Below, piece after piece: positions 1-7,730 of a stretch of DNA of 64,000 nt (position 1 is its first letter; each line of letters starts with the position of its first letter). Source of the DNA: a virus; the IMG/VR virus record IMGVR_UViG_3300048922_000467, positions 22,454-86,453 of that record; one strand, given 5' to 3'. The notes beneath the pieces were generated by a model. It did no database searches. It was not told where the DNA came from and saw only the letters and a list, made by a program, of their open reading frames with translations. Position numbers and translations under genes: made by a program.

Positions 1-333
1 TTGCTCCGCTGCCAACTTCTCTTGCCAGGTGGCACTGTTGGCGTTGACGCGCTTATCGAGCAGTGTTTGCAGATCCAGCTTGCCAGCTTTCAGAGCATCA
101 AGATCGTCCTTCTCCTGAATGCCTGCTTCAAACGCCTTCATCCGCTCTGCCAAGGTTTTCTTCTCGTTCAGAAGATCGGCGTTTTTACTCTTTAGCGGAG
201 TGACTTCTTTCTCTACGTGAGCTTTTAAGAAGTCTAGGAAGGCAGGGTTTTCCTGCAGGGCATTGAAGTCCAGTGGCGGAACTTCATCTTCGCCGAAGCG
301 AATAAGGCTTACCAGCTTGTGCATCTGAAACAT
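1..333 (-). CDS. Phage head scaffold-like protein (N-terminal part, runs off window)
   Basis: Start ATG at 333 follows a clear GGGGGAC ribosome-binding site. The visible 111 residues are charged and helical, with EKEVTPLKSKNADLLNEKK followed by further heptad-like segments, as in coiled-coil scaffolding or capsid-assembly proteins. It continues left of the window, so its C-terminus is not seen. It is on the same strand as the terminase and portal genes but separated from the portal by about 10 kb of cargo. A perfect TATAAT at 375-380 gives it its own promoter. Scaffold is an inference from position and composition; another small structural protein is possible. Confidence 0.5.
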   Translation of the reverse strand, partial: MFQMHKLVSLIRFGEDEVPPLDFNALQENPAFLDFLKAHVEKEVTPLKSKNADLLNEKKTLAERMKAFEAGIQEKDDLDALKAGKLDLQTLLDKRVNANSATWQEKLAAEQ

Positions 334-374
334 TTAGTCCCCCAAGGACGTTGTTTTCTTATCGTTATGTCCTA

Positions 375-380
375 ATTATA
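375..380 (-). promoter_or_regulatory. -10 box for the head gene leaving the window
   Basis: On the minus strand a perfect TATAAT is followed by a leader containing AACGATAAGAAAACAAC, a relative of the leader found before other prophage A genes, then the RBS and ATG at 333. No good -35 is visible. It would restart transcription of head genes downstream of the cargo block. Confidence 0.5.
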
Positions 381-421
381 TCAATGCCAAACACACAAAG
401 GGGGACAAATGCAAATATTTT

Positions 422-1117
422 TCAGGCTTTTTTCCGGGCATGGAATAGCTTGAGAAACTGCTGATCAGATGGCTTGAGCAAATTCAGTGCATTATAGAAA
501 GACTGGCTCGGTACGAACTTGCCCGCCTGCGCTTTATATAGAATGTTGTGAACAAAGCCAGTGTCTAGCATCAGCCGCATAATCTCCATTGATGCCAGTT
601 CTTCGTCTCCCTGACCGATAAACGGGACAACTTCATCCAACGACTCGAATGCTAGGTACAACTCCATCGCCGTGAGCTTTCGCTGCGGCTTCCGGCCAAC
701 TGACAGCTTGTGCAAATAGAACCTAACCAGGAGCATCCCCACATGAAACTGGGAGTTCATCAGCGCAGCAGGGATCTGCTCGATCAACAGCTCATCTTGA
801 TGCTCCGCGAGTTGGTTCAACAAGCAACGCACAAGCTCGTAATCCCCTGAAATCGGAGCATTTCGCTGAGTTCCCAGCAGTACAGCCACGGGGCCAATCA
901 GCGTCGCCAGCTCAAGCAGCATCTCCCGATAACCACCGTCCAGCGGCTTGCTTTTGCCATCAAACCCCAGGGCATGCAGGTGATCAGCGATGTCAGCGAG
1001 GAGCTGGACAGTGCCAGCTTGCAGCTCGTTTTTGTCCAGGTGATGGCGGATGCCCTGAAGGCCACGGAGGTTGCGAGCCTTGAAGTGTTGAAAGACCAGC
1101 TCAGCTGCTTCTGACAT
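422..1117 (-). CDS. Uncharacterised 231-aa cargo protein
   Basis: I do not recognise this family. The protein is soluble-looking and mostly helical, without signal peptide or membrane segment, and ends in a basic tail (FHARKKA). It starts 3 nt after the stop of the gene at 1121-1468, so the two form a translationally coupled pair. The pair is the cargo closest to the scaffold-like gene. Coupling of two unknown proteins inside a phage accessory block suggests a two-component moron such as toxin/antitoxin or exclusion, but nothing in the sequence proves it. Confidence 0.6.
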   Translation of the reverse strand: MSEAAELVFQHFKARNLRGLQGIRHHLDKNELQAGTVQLLADIADHLHALGFDGKSKPLDGGYREMLLELATLIGPVAVLLGTQRNAPISGDYELVRCLLNQLAEHQDELLIEQIPAALMNSQFHVGMLLVRFYLHKLSVGRKPQRKLTAMELYLAFESLDEVVPFIGQGDEELASMEIMRLMLDTGFVHNILYKAQAGKFVPSQSFYNALNLLKPSDQQFLKLFHARKKA

Positions 1118-1120
1118 ATC

Positions 1121-1468
1121 TCACCATTCATTGATTTGCCCGAGCACCTCCCATGTGAGGGCATCAAGCGTGATTTTGTCGAACTCAGTGACTCGGAATT
1201 CGTACGTTGTGTGCCTAAACTTAAAGACTCCAGCGCTTAGCACGTACTGAATCATGCACCTGAAAACCTCCCAGCAGGCATGGTCGCCAAGCTCTGCTTC
1301 GATGCCCCATTCTTGCAGGGCCTTCTGACGTTTCCCGCGAAAACAATGTGACGCTCCTGAGTAAAAGTTTTTTGCCTTATCGAATCCACCGCAAAGATAA
1401 ATGGCGCAAAGGTGTCGGGTGGATTCGTCGCAAGCCAGCACTGGCACTACCAATGGATTAGCTGTCAT
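1121..1468 (-). CDS. Uncharacterised 115-aa cargo protein
   Basis: A small protein with several cysteines and histidines (LACDEST, HCFRG, HACWEVFRCMIQ) but no clean metal-binding spacing. It is upstream of and tightly coupled to the 231-aa gene. Its leader carries AATAATAAG about 10-20 nt before the ATG, and farther upstream lie a TTGATT/TAATAA promoter and an extended -10 element at 1529-1551. Function unknown. Confidence 0.55.
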   Translation of the reverse strand: MTANPLVVPVLACDESTRHLCAIYLCGGFDKAKNFYSGASHCFRGKRQKALQEWGIEAELGDHACWEVFRCMIQYVLSAGVFKFRHTTYEFRVTEFDKITLDALTWEVLGQINEW

Positions 1469-1528
1469 TTCGGGTGCTCATTCTTATTATTTTTATGCTT
1501 CATTATTAGCATTGAGCGGGGCTAAAAT

Positions 1529-1551
1529 CAATATCATGGCACTTACTAATT
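1529..1551 (-). promoter_or_regulatory. Extended -10 promoter element (class II), copy 1
   Basis: Minus-strand sequence TTAGTAAGTGCCATGATAT. It matches the prophage A consensus TNARTAANTGCCATRATAT, in which TGC-CATRAT resembles an extended -10. It sits upstream of the 1121-1468 gene. Confidence 0.5.
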
Positions 1552-1608
1552 AGCTCGGACACCACCGTCCTGGCGGATTTGGCTTGACCAGTAAGCAAGC
1601 CTGCGACA

Positions 1609-1624
1609 CTGTATATATGTCCAG
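1609..1624 (+). promoter_or_regulatory. LexA box upstream of umuDC
   Basis: CTGTATATATGTCCAG fits the 16-bp CTG-N10-CAG SOS operator. It lies 24 nt before the umuD start, where bound LexA would block the promoter until DNA damage. Confidence 0.85.
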
Positions 1625-1647
1625 CAACCTGCCCGTAGTGCATCGCC

Positions 1648-2067
1648 ATGCTCACTCAACTCCCACATCTGTCGCTCAGTCAAATCCCGCTCCCCCTGCA
1701 GCTCTGCAAGCTCAAGGCCGGCTTTCCATCACCAGCCCTGGACTACGTCGAAGACAGACTGACGCTGAATGACGTGGTTAAGCTCGATCCCAGGTACTGC
1801 TATCTATGCCAAATTGATGGCGATTCCATGATCGACTACGGCATCCAGCCCGGAGATGTAGCAGTGATCAGCCGCAACGAGCCAGCCAGGCCTGGGAAGA
1901 TTGTGGTCATCAGCATCGACGGTCAGAACACGCTTAAGCTGCTGTCTGAAGATGACCAGGGCCCGGTGCTCCTCGCCGGCAACAGCGCTTACAAGCCGAT
2001 TCGGCCAGGTGACGGTGAGGAGTGGGTATTTCATGGGGTGCTGATCGCATGCACGCGCCTGTTCTGA
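1648..2067 (+). CDS. umuD: UmuD-type SOS mutagenesis protein (S24 autoprotease)
   Basis: Subunit of the error-prone polymerase complex with the neighbouring UmuC; RecA filaments stimulate its self-cleavage. At 139 aa it has the usual length. The scissile bond is A24-G25 (KLKA|GFPSPA), the nucleophile is Ser60 in IDGDSMID and the general base is Lys97 in NTLKLL, the same numbers as in E. coli UmuD. A LexA box lies just upstream and the 3' end overlaps umuC, as in normal umuDC/rulAB operons. Here the operon is cargo in a prophage between portal and scaffold genes, on the opposite strand to both. Confidence 0.93.
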   Translation: MLTQLPHLSLSQIPLPLQLCKLKAGFPSPALDYVEDRLTLNDVVKLDPRYCYLCQIDGDSMIDYGIQPGDVAVISRNEPARPGKIVVISIDGQNTLKLLSEDDQGPVLLAGNSAYKPIRPGDGEEWVFHGVLIACTRLF

Positions 2068-3359
2068 AGCCAGAATGGCGTCTGAGCGCAAATCAAAAGC
2101 GTGTGTACGCCTTGGTCGACTGCAATTCATTCTACGCAAGCTGTGAGCGGCACCCCCTTTGGCGCCCTGATCTTGCTGGGCTGCCGATAGTGGTGCTGTC
2201 GAACAACGATGGTTGCGTGATTGCTCGCTCCAAGGAAGCTAAGACCTTGGGGTACAAGATGGGTGACCCGTACTTCAAGATCCGCGACCAACTCGCCAAC
2301 CAGGGCGTCCACGTATTCAGTTCGAACTACACGCTGTATGACGATCTCAGTAGCCGCGTGATGCTCACCCTGGCCGACTTCGCGAGCGAGCTGGAGGTGT
2401 ATTCGATTGACGAAATGTTCCTCGATCTGACGGGCATGCGGGGCTATCAGGTGATGGCCGAAGAGATGAAGGAGCGCGTGTTTCGATGGACTGGAATTCC
2501 CGTTGGCGTTGGGATCTCTACGACCAAGACCCTGGCGAAGCTCTCAAACTGGGCTGCGAAAAACTGGAGAGGCCTTCCTGGTGTTGCAGTAGTACTTGAC
2601 GATCAGCGGCACGAGCTGTTGCTCAAGCGTGCACCAATTGGGGAGGTTTGGGGGATCGGGCGTCGCTGGGCTGAGAAGCTGGAAGCCAAGGGCATCGTCA
2701 CAGCCTGGCACTTGGCATGCGCGGACAACGAGGCTGTCGGTAGAGAGTTCAACGTCGTACTACAGCGGACTGCTCTAGAGCTCCGAGGCATCCCTTGCAA
2801 TGATCTGGAGCTCCAGGCTCCGAAGAAAAAGCAAATCATCAGCTCACGTGCGTTTGGAAGCCGGCAACAGGGGTGGAAACCAATTGAGCAGTCGATTGCC
2901 AGCTACGTTGCCCGCGCAGCTGAGAAACTCAGAGCTCAGGGGTCGGTTTGTCGGAAGATTGATGTTGGTCTCATTGTGAGGAAAGCCACGTCGGAGAGCT
3001 TCAGTGATGCGTACTCTTCAGCGACAGCCAGACTTCAGCAGCACACCGACGACACTCTCACGCTTCAAGGGGCGGCTGTTTCTTTGGCTAAGATAATCTT
3101 CGACGACAATGCAGTTTATGCAAAGTCCTCCGTGGCATTGAGCGAGATCTGCCAGCCAGAAGACCTCACTACGGACATGTTCGCTGCTGCCAGCTCACAA
3201 AGCCCCAGAGCTAAGGTTCTCGATCAGATCAATGCCAAATTTGGCAAAGGCGCTCTGCGCTCAGCTACGACCATTGGCGACATGCAGTGGAGCATGCAAC
3301 GTGGGCACCTGAGCCCTTACTACACTACGCGCCTGTCCGACCTGCCGAAGCTTCGGTAA
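2049..3359 (+). CDS. umuC: UmuC-type Y-family DNA polymerase V subunit
   Basis: Translesion DNA polymerase subunit that acts with cleaved UmuD. The Y-family fingerprints are intact: YALVDCNSFYASCER near the N-terminus carries the first catalytic Asp, YSIDEMFLDLTG carries the Asp-Glu pair, and a helix-hairpin-helix VWGIGRRWAEKL follows. A C-terminal little-finger/UmuC region runs to the stop. I chose the ATG at 2049, which overlaps umuD by 19 nt; an upstream in-frame ATG at 2022 would give a longer atypical N-terminus. The gene appears full length (436 aa) and functional, so the prophage probably raises host mutation tolerance under UV. Confidence 0.93.
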   Translation: MHAPVLKPEWRLSANQKRVYALVDCNSFYASCERHPLWRPDLAGLPIVVLSNNDGCVIARSKEAKTLGYKMGDPYFKIRDQLANQGVHVFSSNYTLYDDLSSRVMLTLADFASELEVYSIDEMFLDLTGMRGYQVMAEEMKERVFRWTGIPVGVGISTTKTLAKLSNWAAKNWRGLPGVAVVLDDQRHELLLKRAPIGEVWGIGRRWAEKLEAKGIVTAWHLACADNEAVGREFNVVLQRTALELRGIPCNDLELQAPKKKQIISSRAFGSRQQGWKPIEQSIASYVARAAEKLRAQGSVCRKIDVGLIVRKATSESFSDAYSSATARLQQHTDDTLTLQGAAVSLAKIIFDDNAVYAKSSVALSEICQPEDLTTDMFAAASSQSPRAKVLDQINAKFGKGALRSATTIGDMQWSMQRGHLSPYYTTRLSDLPKLR

Positions 3360-3361
3360 AG

Positions 3362-3386
3362 CGTTTCTCTTAACCAAATCACTTGC
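3362..3386 (+). repeat. TTAACCA box, copy 1
   Basis: GTTTCTCTTAACCAAATCAC lies right after the umuC stop and runs into the end of the convergent gene. The same core recurs at 7704-7730, 18401-18431 and, inverted, at 18528-18548. Function unknown. Confidence 0.5.
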
Positions 3387-4032
3387 CCAGGTCAGCCCCG
3401 ATTAGATAGTCAATCGACTCAAACTTCCCGGCATCCATTAGCCGTTGACGAAGTACCTGCATAAACTCTTTGTCATTCTTCAAAAACTTGTCGCACTCAG
3501 AATCAGTTTGGCACTCATCCAGAATATCGGCACGTTCCGGATTAACAACGCGATAGCGGCGAATGAATTCCTCACGCTTCTTATCATGAAAGCTCTGAAT
3601 AAGTGACTTCATACTTCCTCCATAGATCATATCTTTAAACTTACCCATGTACCTAAGGGAAAATTTCATCAGGGCTAAGTCATTTCTAGCGGACAGGCCC
3701 CAGTAGTACTCATCTGCCGCATTTTCTTTGACAATGAGAATCTTGTCTAGTCTAGAAACAAAGCCCTGCACCCAGGCAATGCCAGCAATCTCATTCCCGA
3801 GCTCATGAAACAGCAGGTCTTCGTCAGCAATCGATTCAACCAAAGCCCAGACCTTATAAAATCCTCGCTCGCGATAATAACTCTCCGGCAACGCCAGGAA
3901 GTTTGAGTACAAAACAACAATCAGATCGCGCTCAGACCTGTATTCAAGGCGCTCATAGATTACATAGCCATCTTCCGCTCTGAGCAACACTGGGAATACC
4001 CATTGCAGATATCTAACAAGCGACAGTCGCAT
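3379..4032 (-). CDS. Uncharacterised protein, third gene of a three-gene overlapping operon
   Basis: The start at 4032 follows GGGAGCGAGA, a good RBS; a longer start at 4065 lacks one. It overlaps the preceding gene by 20 nt. The 217-aa product is rich in aromatic and charged residues, with no signal peptide and no motif I recognise. With the genes at 4013-4429 and 4426-5241 it forms a compact operon of three proteins meant to be made together. All three are unfamiliar, the pattern expected of an uncharacterised multi-subunit defence, exclusion or toxin system. Confidence 0.6.
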   Translation of the reverse strand: MRLSLVRYLQWVFPVLLRAEDGYVIYERLEYRSERDLIVVLYSNFLALPESYYRERGFYKVWALVESIADEDLLFHELGNEIAGIAWVQGFVSRLDKILIVKENAADEYYWGLSARNDLALMKFSLRYMGKFKDMIYGGSMKSLIQSFHDKKREEFIRRYRVVNPERADILDECQTDSECDKFLKNDKEFMQVLRQRLMDAGKFESIDYLIGADLGK

Positions 4033-4429
4033 TCTCGCTCCCAGTGGCTTTTTGAACATAGTCATTCAGGGCGCTGCAGGCTGCGTCGACATCGCTATTC
4101 TTAAGAGACCAGTAGGCTTTGGCCATAATTGCATCCAGGGCTTCATTGCGACCCAAGTCTTCAAAGAAAACTGTGTGTAGCAGATGCCAAAGAAACTCAA
4201 CATCATCAATGTTTTTTTGCTCATCCGAAATACTGTGAGCGATGCTACTGAGGCATTCAAATTCCCAATCCACATGAACTGTCGTCTCAGAGAACGAGTA
4301 AACCTGAGCGACATAATCAAAGAACTCAATGAAAGTGGCAAACTCGCACTCATCGAAGTAGTATTTACTACCATCGAAACGGATCGTGGCTGGAGAACAG
4401 AATTTGATGATGTTTTGCAGGTACATCAT
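4013..4429 (-). CDS. Uncharacterised 138-aa protein, second gene of the overlapping operon
   Basis: Starts inside the stop codon of the preceding gene (ATGA overlap at 4426-4429), so translation is coupled. The product is acidic (FDECEFATFIEFFDYV, SDEQKNIDDVEFLWHLL) with predicted helices. Small acidic middle proteins often act as adaptors or antitoxins, but that is speculation. No family recognised. Confidence 0.6.
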   Translation of the reverse strand: MMYLQNIIKFCSPATIRFDGSKYYFDECEFATFIEFFDYVAQVYSFSETTVHVDWEFECLSSIAHSISDEQKNIDDVEFLWHLLHTVFFEDLGRNEALDAIMAKAYWSLKNSDVDAACSALNDYVQKATGSENATVAC

Positions 4430-5241
4430 AAGCCCAGCTCCGAGCCAAACATATATTCCCGCTGCTCAGCGCTCATCATTGCCATTCTGCCACGAAGAAA
4501 ACCCATGTCCCCACTTAATAGTCGACGTAGCTCATCCTCACTTTCACAAATCGAATACAGGTGATAAGCGTGAGGCCTGTCCAACTGAAGCTCTTTTATG
4601 ATTAAAGGATGCATCAAATCAAAGATATCGTCATAGGCCTTTTTCTTATCGATACCCAGACTCAACAGATCAGCAGAAAATCTTTCCCCGACATCCGCAC
4701 TAGCATGAGCCGACTCATAATTCCCCGAAAGAATGCCAGCGATACATTTAACCTGAGAAGTCCTGGAGGAATCGCTATCTCGCTCAGTAGTTAGGTATGT
4801 GAGCCAAAGCCTTCGAAGATGATCAAGCCTCTCTTCCCTAAGCATCCCTAAAAACCTGGAAACAAAGTCATTGGGACTGGTGGCGTTGAGAGCCGCAGTT
4901 GCGAACATGGGAGTAAAACTAAGAACAGGGCCATTCCAGATCTTGAATTTAAAGCTCACAATAACTGCGACTTCAAGAAGCGAAGAGCAGTAACGATCTA
5001 CAACACCATCTACTGTTTTCAATTTCAGCAGGTAATGACCACCCTGAAAGCTAAAGCCCCCGGTCATCGAGAATCTATCGTAGTCCCCAATTTGCTCGTT
5101 CAAGACTCGCTCAAGGAATTCGTGGCTCTCAGCCGAAATCCCCATCAGCCCCCTGGCTTTGGTAAACCATCTCCACGCCGCGACTTTTGGCTTCAAAAGC
5201 TTGAGTAGTAGCCTGTCTTTCGGAGTGATGAAGGTAAGCAT
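4426..5241 (-). CDS. Uncharacterised 271-aa protein, first gene of the overlapping operon
   Basis: Begins the three-gene unit. The extended -10 element at 5251-5273 ends only about 10 nt before the ATG, implying a very short leader. The N-terminus is basic (PKDRLLLKLLKPKVAAWRW) and the rest mixed alpha/beta without a recognisable motif. No membrane segment is evident. Function unknown. Confidence 0.6.
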   Translation of the reverse strand: MLTFITPKDRLLLKLLKPKVAAWRWFTKARGLMGISAESHEFLERVLNEQIGDYDRFSMTGGFSFQGGHYLLKLKTVDGVVDRYCSSLLEVAVIVSFKFKIWNGPVLSFTPMFATAALNATSPNDFVSRFLGMLREERLDHLRRLWLTYLTTERDSDSSRTSQVKCIAGILSGNYESAHASADVGERFSADLLSLGIDKKKAYDDIFDLMHPLIIKELQLDRPHAYHLYSICESEDELRRLLSGDMGFLRGRMAMMSAEQREYMFGSELGL

Positions 5242-5250
5242 GACCAGCTC

Positions 5251-5273
5251 TCAATATCATGGCAGTTATTGAC
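5251..5273 (-). promoter_or_regulatory. Extended -10 promoter element (class II), copy 2
   Basis: Minus-strand GTCAATAACTGCCATGATAT, nearly identical to copies at 1529 and 23683. It drives the 4426-5241 operon. Confidence 0.55.
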
Positions 5274-5338
5274 AGATTGGCAATGGAGGGTAGGAATGTC
5301 AAGGGCCCAGCGGGGTGCCAGGCCATGGGGTGTGGGGG

Positions 5339-5614
5339 CTAGGCGGTTTTCAGGCGCTCCAGGCGTTCCTGGGCAATCCGGGCAAGGCAGGCATGAAACT
5401 CAGCCAGGCAAGCAGCGGCGCACTGCTGTTGCCATTTTGGGAGCTGCTTGAGATCAGGGCGATCAGCGGGTTTTCGAGTGTCTTGCTGAGCAAGTCTGAA
5501 GCACTCGTCTACACAAAAATCCTCGACCTTGGGAGCAACCTGAAAAAGGAAGTATGTGCCGGACGAATACTCAATTGCGGCCTTGGCGTCTGCGTAAATT
5601 TTGGTGATGTTCAT
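5339..5614 (-). CDS. Small uncharacterised protein (91 aa)
   Basis: The ATG at 5614 is preceded by the prophage A leader AACAATAAGAGAG and farther up by a class I element at 5664-5684, so the gene is regulated like the replication genes. The product has four cysteines (DFCVDECF, QQQCAAACL) in two helical pairs and a basic helical C-terminus. No family recognised; the CX3C pairs might form a helical hairpin. Confidence 0.6.
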   Translation of the reverse strand: MNITKIYADAKAAIEYSSGTYFLFQVAPKVEDFCVDECFRLAQQDTRKPADRPDLKQLPKWQQQCAAACLAEFHACLARIAQERLERLKTA

Positions 5615-5663
5615 GAAGCGCTCTCTTATTGTTATGCCCTTGCATACTGTCACTATGCAGGTG

Positions 5664-5684
5664 GAGCAAAAGAGAGCGCAACAC
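5664..5684 (-). promoter_or_regulatory. Class I 21-bp upstream element, copy 1
   Basis: Minus strand: GTGTTGC, six variable bases, TTTTGCTC. Four such copies precede genes of prophage A (others at 15883, 18240, 18603). This copy overlaps the last codon region of the FRG gene. Confidence 0.6.
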
Positions 5685-6383
5685 TTAATATGAGCCTTCT
5701 GCGCGCCAATTGAGGAACCGACACACACCCTCTATATCTGGATAAATAGACTTTGAGGTAACACCGCAGCGCTCCAGGGTCATCAGGAAATCGACCTTGT
5801 CCTTACCCGCAATCACATACTCCTTCAGATACTTTTTGACTTCAGGGTTTCGTTCCAGGGGGACGAACTTCCCAGACTTTTCAGAAAACCTGTGGGCAGT
5901 AAAGTAGCCAGACTGCGCGATAATCCTATCGTTGCTAAGATTTGGGTTAATCACCCTGGTCTTTCGTTGGCTGAAGGGACTACCTTTGAGTGATGGCAGC
6001 ATTAGCGAATGAGCTTCTAGTGTGTAGACATAGCAGTCATCCGTTCCCCTGGAGCTACAAGCAAAGTAGATTGCAGCCAGGGCATTCGAAGTCCAGTCCA
6101 ACAGCCTGGTTTTCATTCCAAAATGCTGAGCAAGAACGAGCATATCCCAATCATTGTCAATGTCGACATAGCTGGGAATCATCGTCAGCCCGTGCCGCCT
6201 CAGATCAGCCAACATCGTTTTTTCGACTGCGGTTGTGTTGTTGGTGGGATCTTTCCGTGCGATACCAGGAAGCAGGTTGCCGCGTTTTGACTGCCCGCGA
6301 AACAGCACAGTCCCGCCCACCAGGTCATAACCGCTTAGACGATTGAGGAAATCCGGAACGTCCTTGATCGGAATTGAAGTCAT
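5685..6383 (-). CDS. FRG-domain protein
   Basis: The FRG domain is plain: FRGQ at residues 28-31 and the second block LAQHFGMKTRLLDWTSNALA at about 84-103, typical of the family. FRG proteins occur in phages and defence islands and are thought to act on or with nucleotides or ADP-ribose, but biochemistry is poorly settled. The gene begins 3 nt after the stop of the MvaT-like gene, so the two are co-transcribed. A silencer plus an FRG protein could be a toxin kept in check, or simply cargo with its own repressor. Confidence 0.8.
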   Translation of the reverse strand: MTSIPIKDVPDFLNRLSGYDLVGGTVLFRGQSKRGNLLPGIARKDPTNNTTAVEKTMLADLRRHGLTMIPSYVDIDNDWDMLVLAQHFGMKTRLLDWTSNALAAIYFACSSRGTDDCYVYTLEAHSLMLPSLKGSPFSQRKTRVINPNLSNDRIIAQSGYFTAHRFSEKSGKFVPLERNPEVKKYLKEYVIAGKDKVDFLMTLERCGVTSKSIYPDIEGVCRFLNWRAEGSY

Positions 6384-6385
6384 GA

Positions 6386-6766
6386 TTACGCCTGCAGCCA
6401 GCTTTCGACTTCCTGAGCCCCATGCTCCAATTTCCAGGCCTTCAAGGTGCTGTGATTACCGCCTTTCGTTTCGACGACTTCGTTTGTGTGCGGGTTCACA
6501 TAGCGTTTAACTGCACGAGGCGCACGCGGCCCCTTACGCCCATCAACCTTGCCACCCGCTGCAACCACAGAAGCCCCAGCAGCCTTGGGATCGAGGATGG
6601 CAATAACGTTGCGCAGAGACATGCCGTACTCCGCCAGCAGCTTGCGCAGTTTGTCTTCAAATTCCAGCTCCCTCTGCAGGGCTTCGCTGCCTTTGAGAGC
6701 TTCCAGGGCCTGAAGCTGTTCGGCGATCTGGCGCTCTAGGGCTCTGTATTCTGCGGCTTTTGACAT
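6386..6766 (-). CDS. MvaT-family H-NS-like xenogeneic silencer
   Basis: 126 aa with the MvaT architecture: N-terminal coiled-coil oligomerisation region (about 1-55, ELEFEDKLRKLLAEYGMSLR), a linker with a basic RKGPRAPRAVKRYVNP stretch, and the C-terminal AT-hook-like DNA-binding end KGGNHSTLKAW. Such proteins coat AT-rich foreign DNA, and phage- or plasmid-borne versions can co-assemble with or replace host MvaT/MvaU. RBS GGAG precedes the ATG. It could keep the cargo silent or interfere with host silencing of the incoming phage. Confidence 0.88.
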   Translation of the reverse strand: MSKAAEYRALERQIAEQLQALEALKGSEALQRELEFEDKLRKLLAEYGMSLRNVIAILDPKAAGASVVAAGGKVDGRKGPRAPRAVKRYVNPHTNEVVETKGGNHSTLKAWKLEHGAQEVESWLQA

Positions 6767-6780
6767 TAGTGGTGCTCCGT

Positions 6781-6803
6781 TTTAGTAAATGCCATGAAAT
6801 ATA
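6781..6803 (+). promoter_or_regulatory. Extended -10 promoter element (class II), copy 3
   Basis: TTAGTAAATGCCATGAAATA on the plus strand, in the divergent gap between the MvaT-like gene and the LexA-boxed small gene. The -10 half is weaker than in the other copies. Confidence 0.35.
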
Positions 6804-6885
6804 CATAGGTTGTAGCCGCTGTCAAATTCAAGCCATGACTACATATTGGACGAGCCGAGAATAGATTCATTCGGGCATTGCCTTA

Positions 6886-6901
6886 CTGTATGGGCATACA
6901 G
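6886..6901 (+). promoter_or_regulatory. LexA box upstream of a small gene
   Basis: CTGTATGGGCATACAG is a nearly perfect palindromic CTG-N10-CAG SOS operator 45 nt before the ATG at 6946. Confidence 0.85.
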
Positions 6902-6945
6902 TATATTTAAGTCAGTAGCCAATAAAAACAACAAGAGAAAAAGAC

Positions 6946-7140
6946 ATGCAAGGCACGATCATTATCAAGAATGGCTTATTCAACAACGCCTTCGAAATTC
7001 GAGACTGCGAGATAACCCTTAGCGATACAGCGAGCGTCAGCGAAGATTGCGATTCGAACAAGAAATATGCTGAATTGACATACCGAGGCGACTCATTTCT
7101 GCATAAGTGTGTTGAGGATGTGAAAGCGCGCTTCCAGTAG
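6946..7140 (+). CDS. Small SOS-controlled protein (64 aa)
   Basis: Preceded by the LexA box and by the leader AACAACAAGAGAAAAAGAC. The acidic product contains ITLSDTASVSEDCDSN and lacks membrane segments. An intrinsic terminator follows at 7159-7182, so it is a single-gene unit. Small SOS-induced phage proteins can be anti-repressors or toxins, but I recognise no family. Confidence 0.6.
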   Translation: MQGTIIIKNGLFNNAFEIRDCEITLSDTASVSEDCDSNKKYAELTYRGDSFLHKCVEDVKARFQ

Positions 7141-7158
7141 CCATCAGATCACAGAGAG

Positions 7159-7182
7159 GCTCACCCGCGAGCCTTTTGTTTT
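7159..7182 (+). terminator. Intrinsic terminator
   Basis: GGCTC/GAGCC stem followed by TTTTGTTTT, closing the SOS-controlled small gene. Confidence 0.65.
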
Positions 7183-7221
7183 CAAATCCACCTGCAGCAC
7201 ATAATAATAAGAGAGAAGACA

Positions 7222-7668
7222 GTGATCTACAGCATTCACAAGAACGCCAGCCTATTTCATATAGTCGTTAAAGGCCGAACGATGCTTCTGATGGAGCTTT
7301 TTATGGGCTCAGACCACCAACACAAACTTGGCAATGGTTATCGATTCATGGTTGCTGCTAAGCGACTTTTGGGAGATGGCTGCCTGAAAACGATAGCCAG
7401 CAAAAGGGCTGAGGGCGGTGCTCTAGTGCCCTACAAGGATACGTATAAGTACGTGGGCTCAGGAGTCTATGAGTTTTACAACGAAGTTAATGAAGAGCTC
7501 GTCAGGGCCTTTTTTGACGATAGGATTGGCATGGATGACCTGCGTTGCATCAAAGGGGACTACTTAGCCGCCCACATCGTTAAGCAAATTGACAGCCAAA
7601 TGCCTGGCTACAGGGAAAAGTACGCCATGCGAATGTCGAGAGGAGCCTTGGGCTGGGTTTTCGAATGA
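7222..7668 (+). CDS. Uncharacterised 148-aa protein
   Basis: GTG start at 7222 directly behind the leader AATAATAAGAGAGAAGACA, so it belongs to the prophage A regulatory set. Mixed alpha/beta protein with no recognised motif. It is closed by a strong terminator at 7674-7694. It is an isolated plus-strand gene in a mainly minus-strand block, typical of a moron. Confidence 0.6.
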   Translation: MIYSIHKNASLFHIVVKGRTMLLMELFMGSDHQHKLGNGYRFMVAAKRLLGDGCLKTIASKRAEGGALVPYKDTYKYVGSGVYEFYNEVNEELVRAFFDDRIGMDDLRCIKGDYLAAHIVKQIDSQMPGYREKYAMRMSRGALGWVFE

Positions 7669-7673
7669 GCATG

Positions 7674-7694
7674 CCCCCGCCAGGGGGCTTTTTG
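7674..7694 (+). terminator. Intrinsic terminator
   Basis: GCCCCC-GCCA-GGGGGC stem followed by TTTTTG, 6 nt after the stop of the 148-aa gene. Confidence 0.8.
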
Positions 7695-7703
7695 TTTACA
7701 AAC

Positions 7704-7730
7704 AGTTTTTCTTAACCAAAACACATGCGC
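7704..7730 (+). repeat. TTAACCA box, copy 2
   Basis: AGTTTTTCTTAACCAAAACA between two convergent genes, right behind a terminator. Same core as copies at 3362, 18401 and 18528. Confidence 0.5.
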
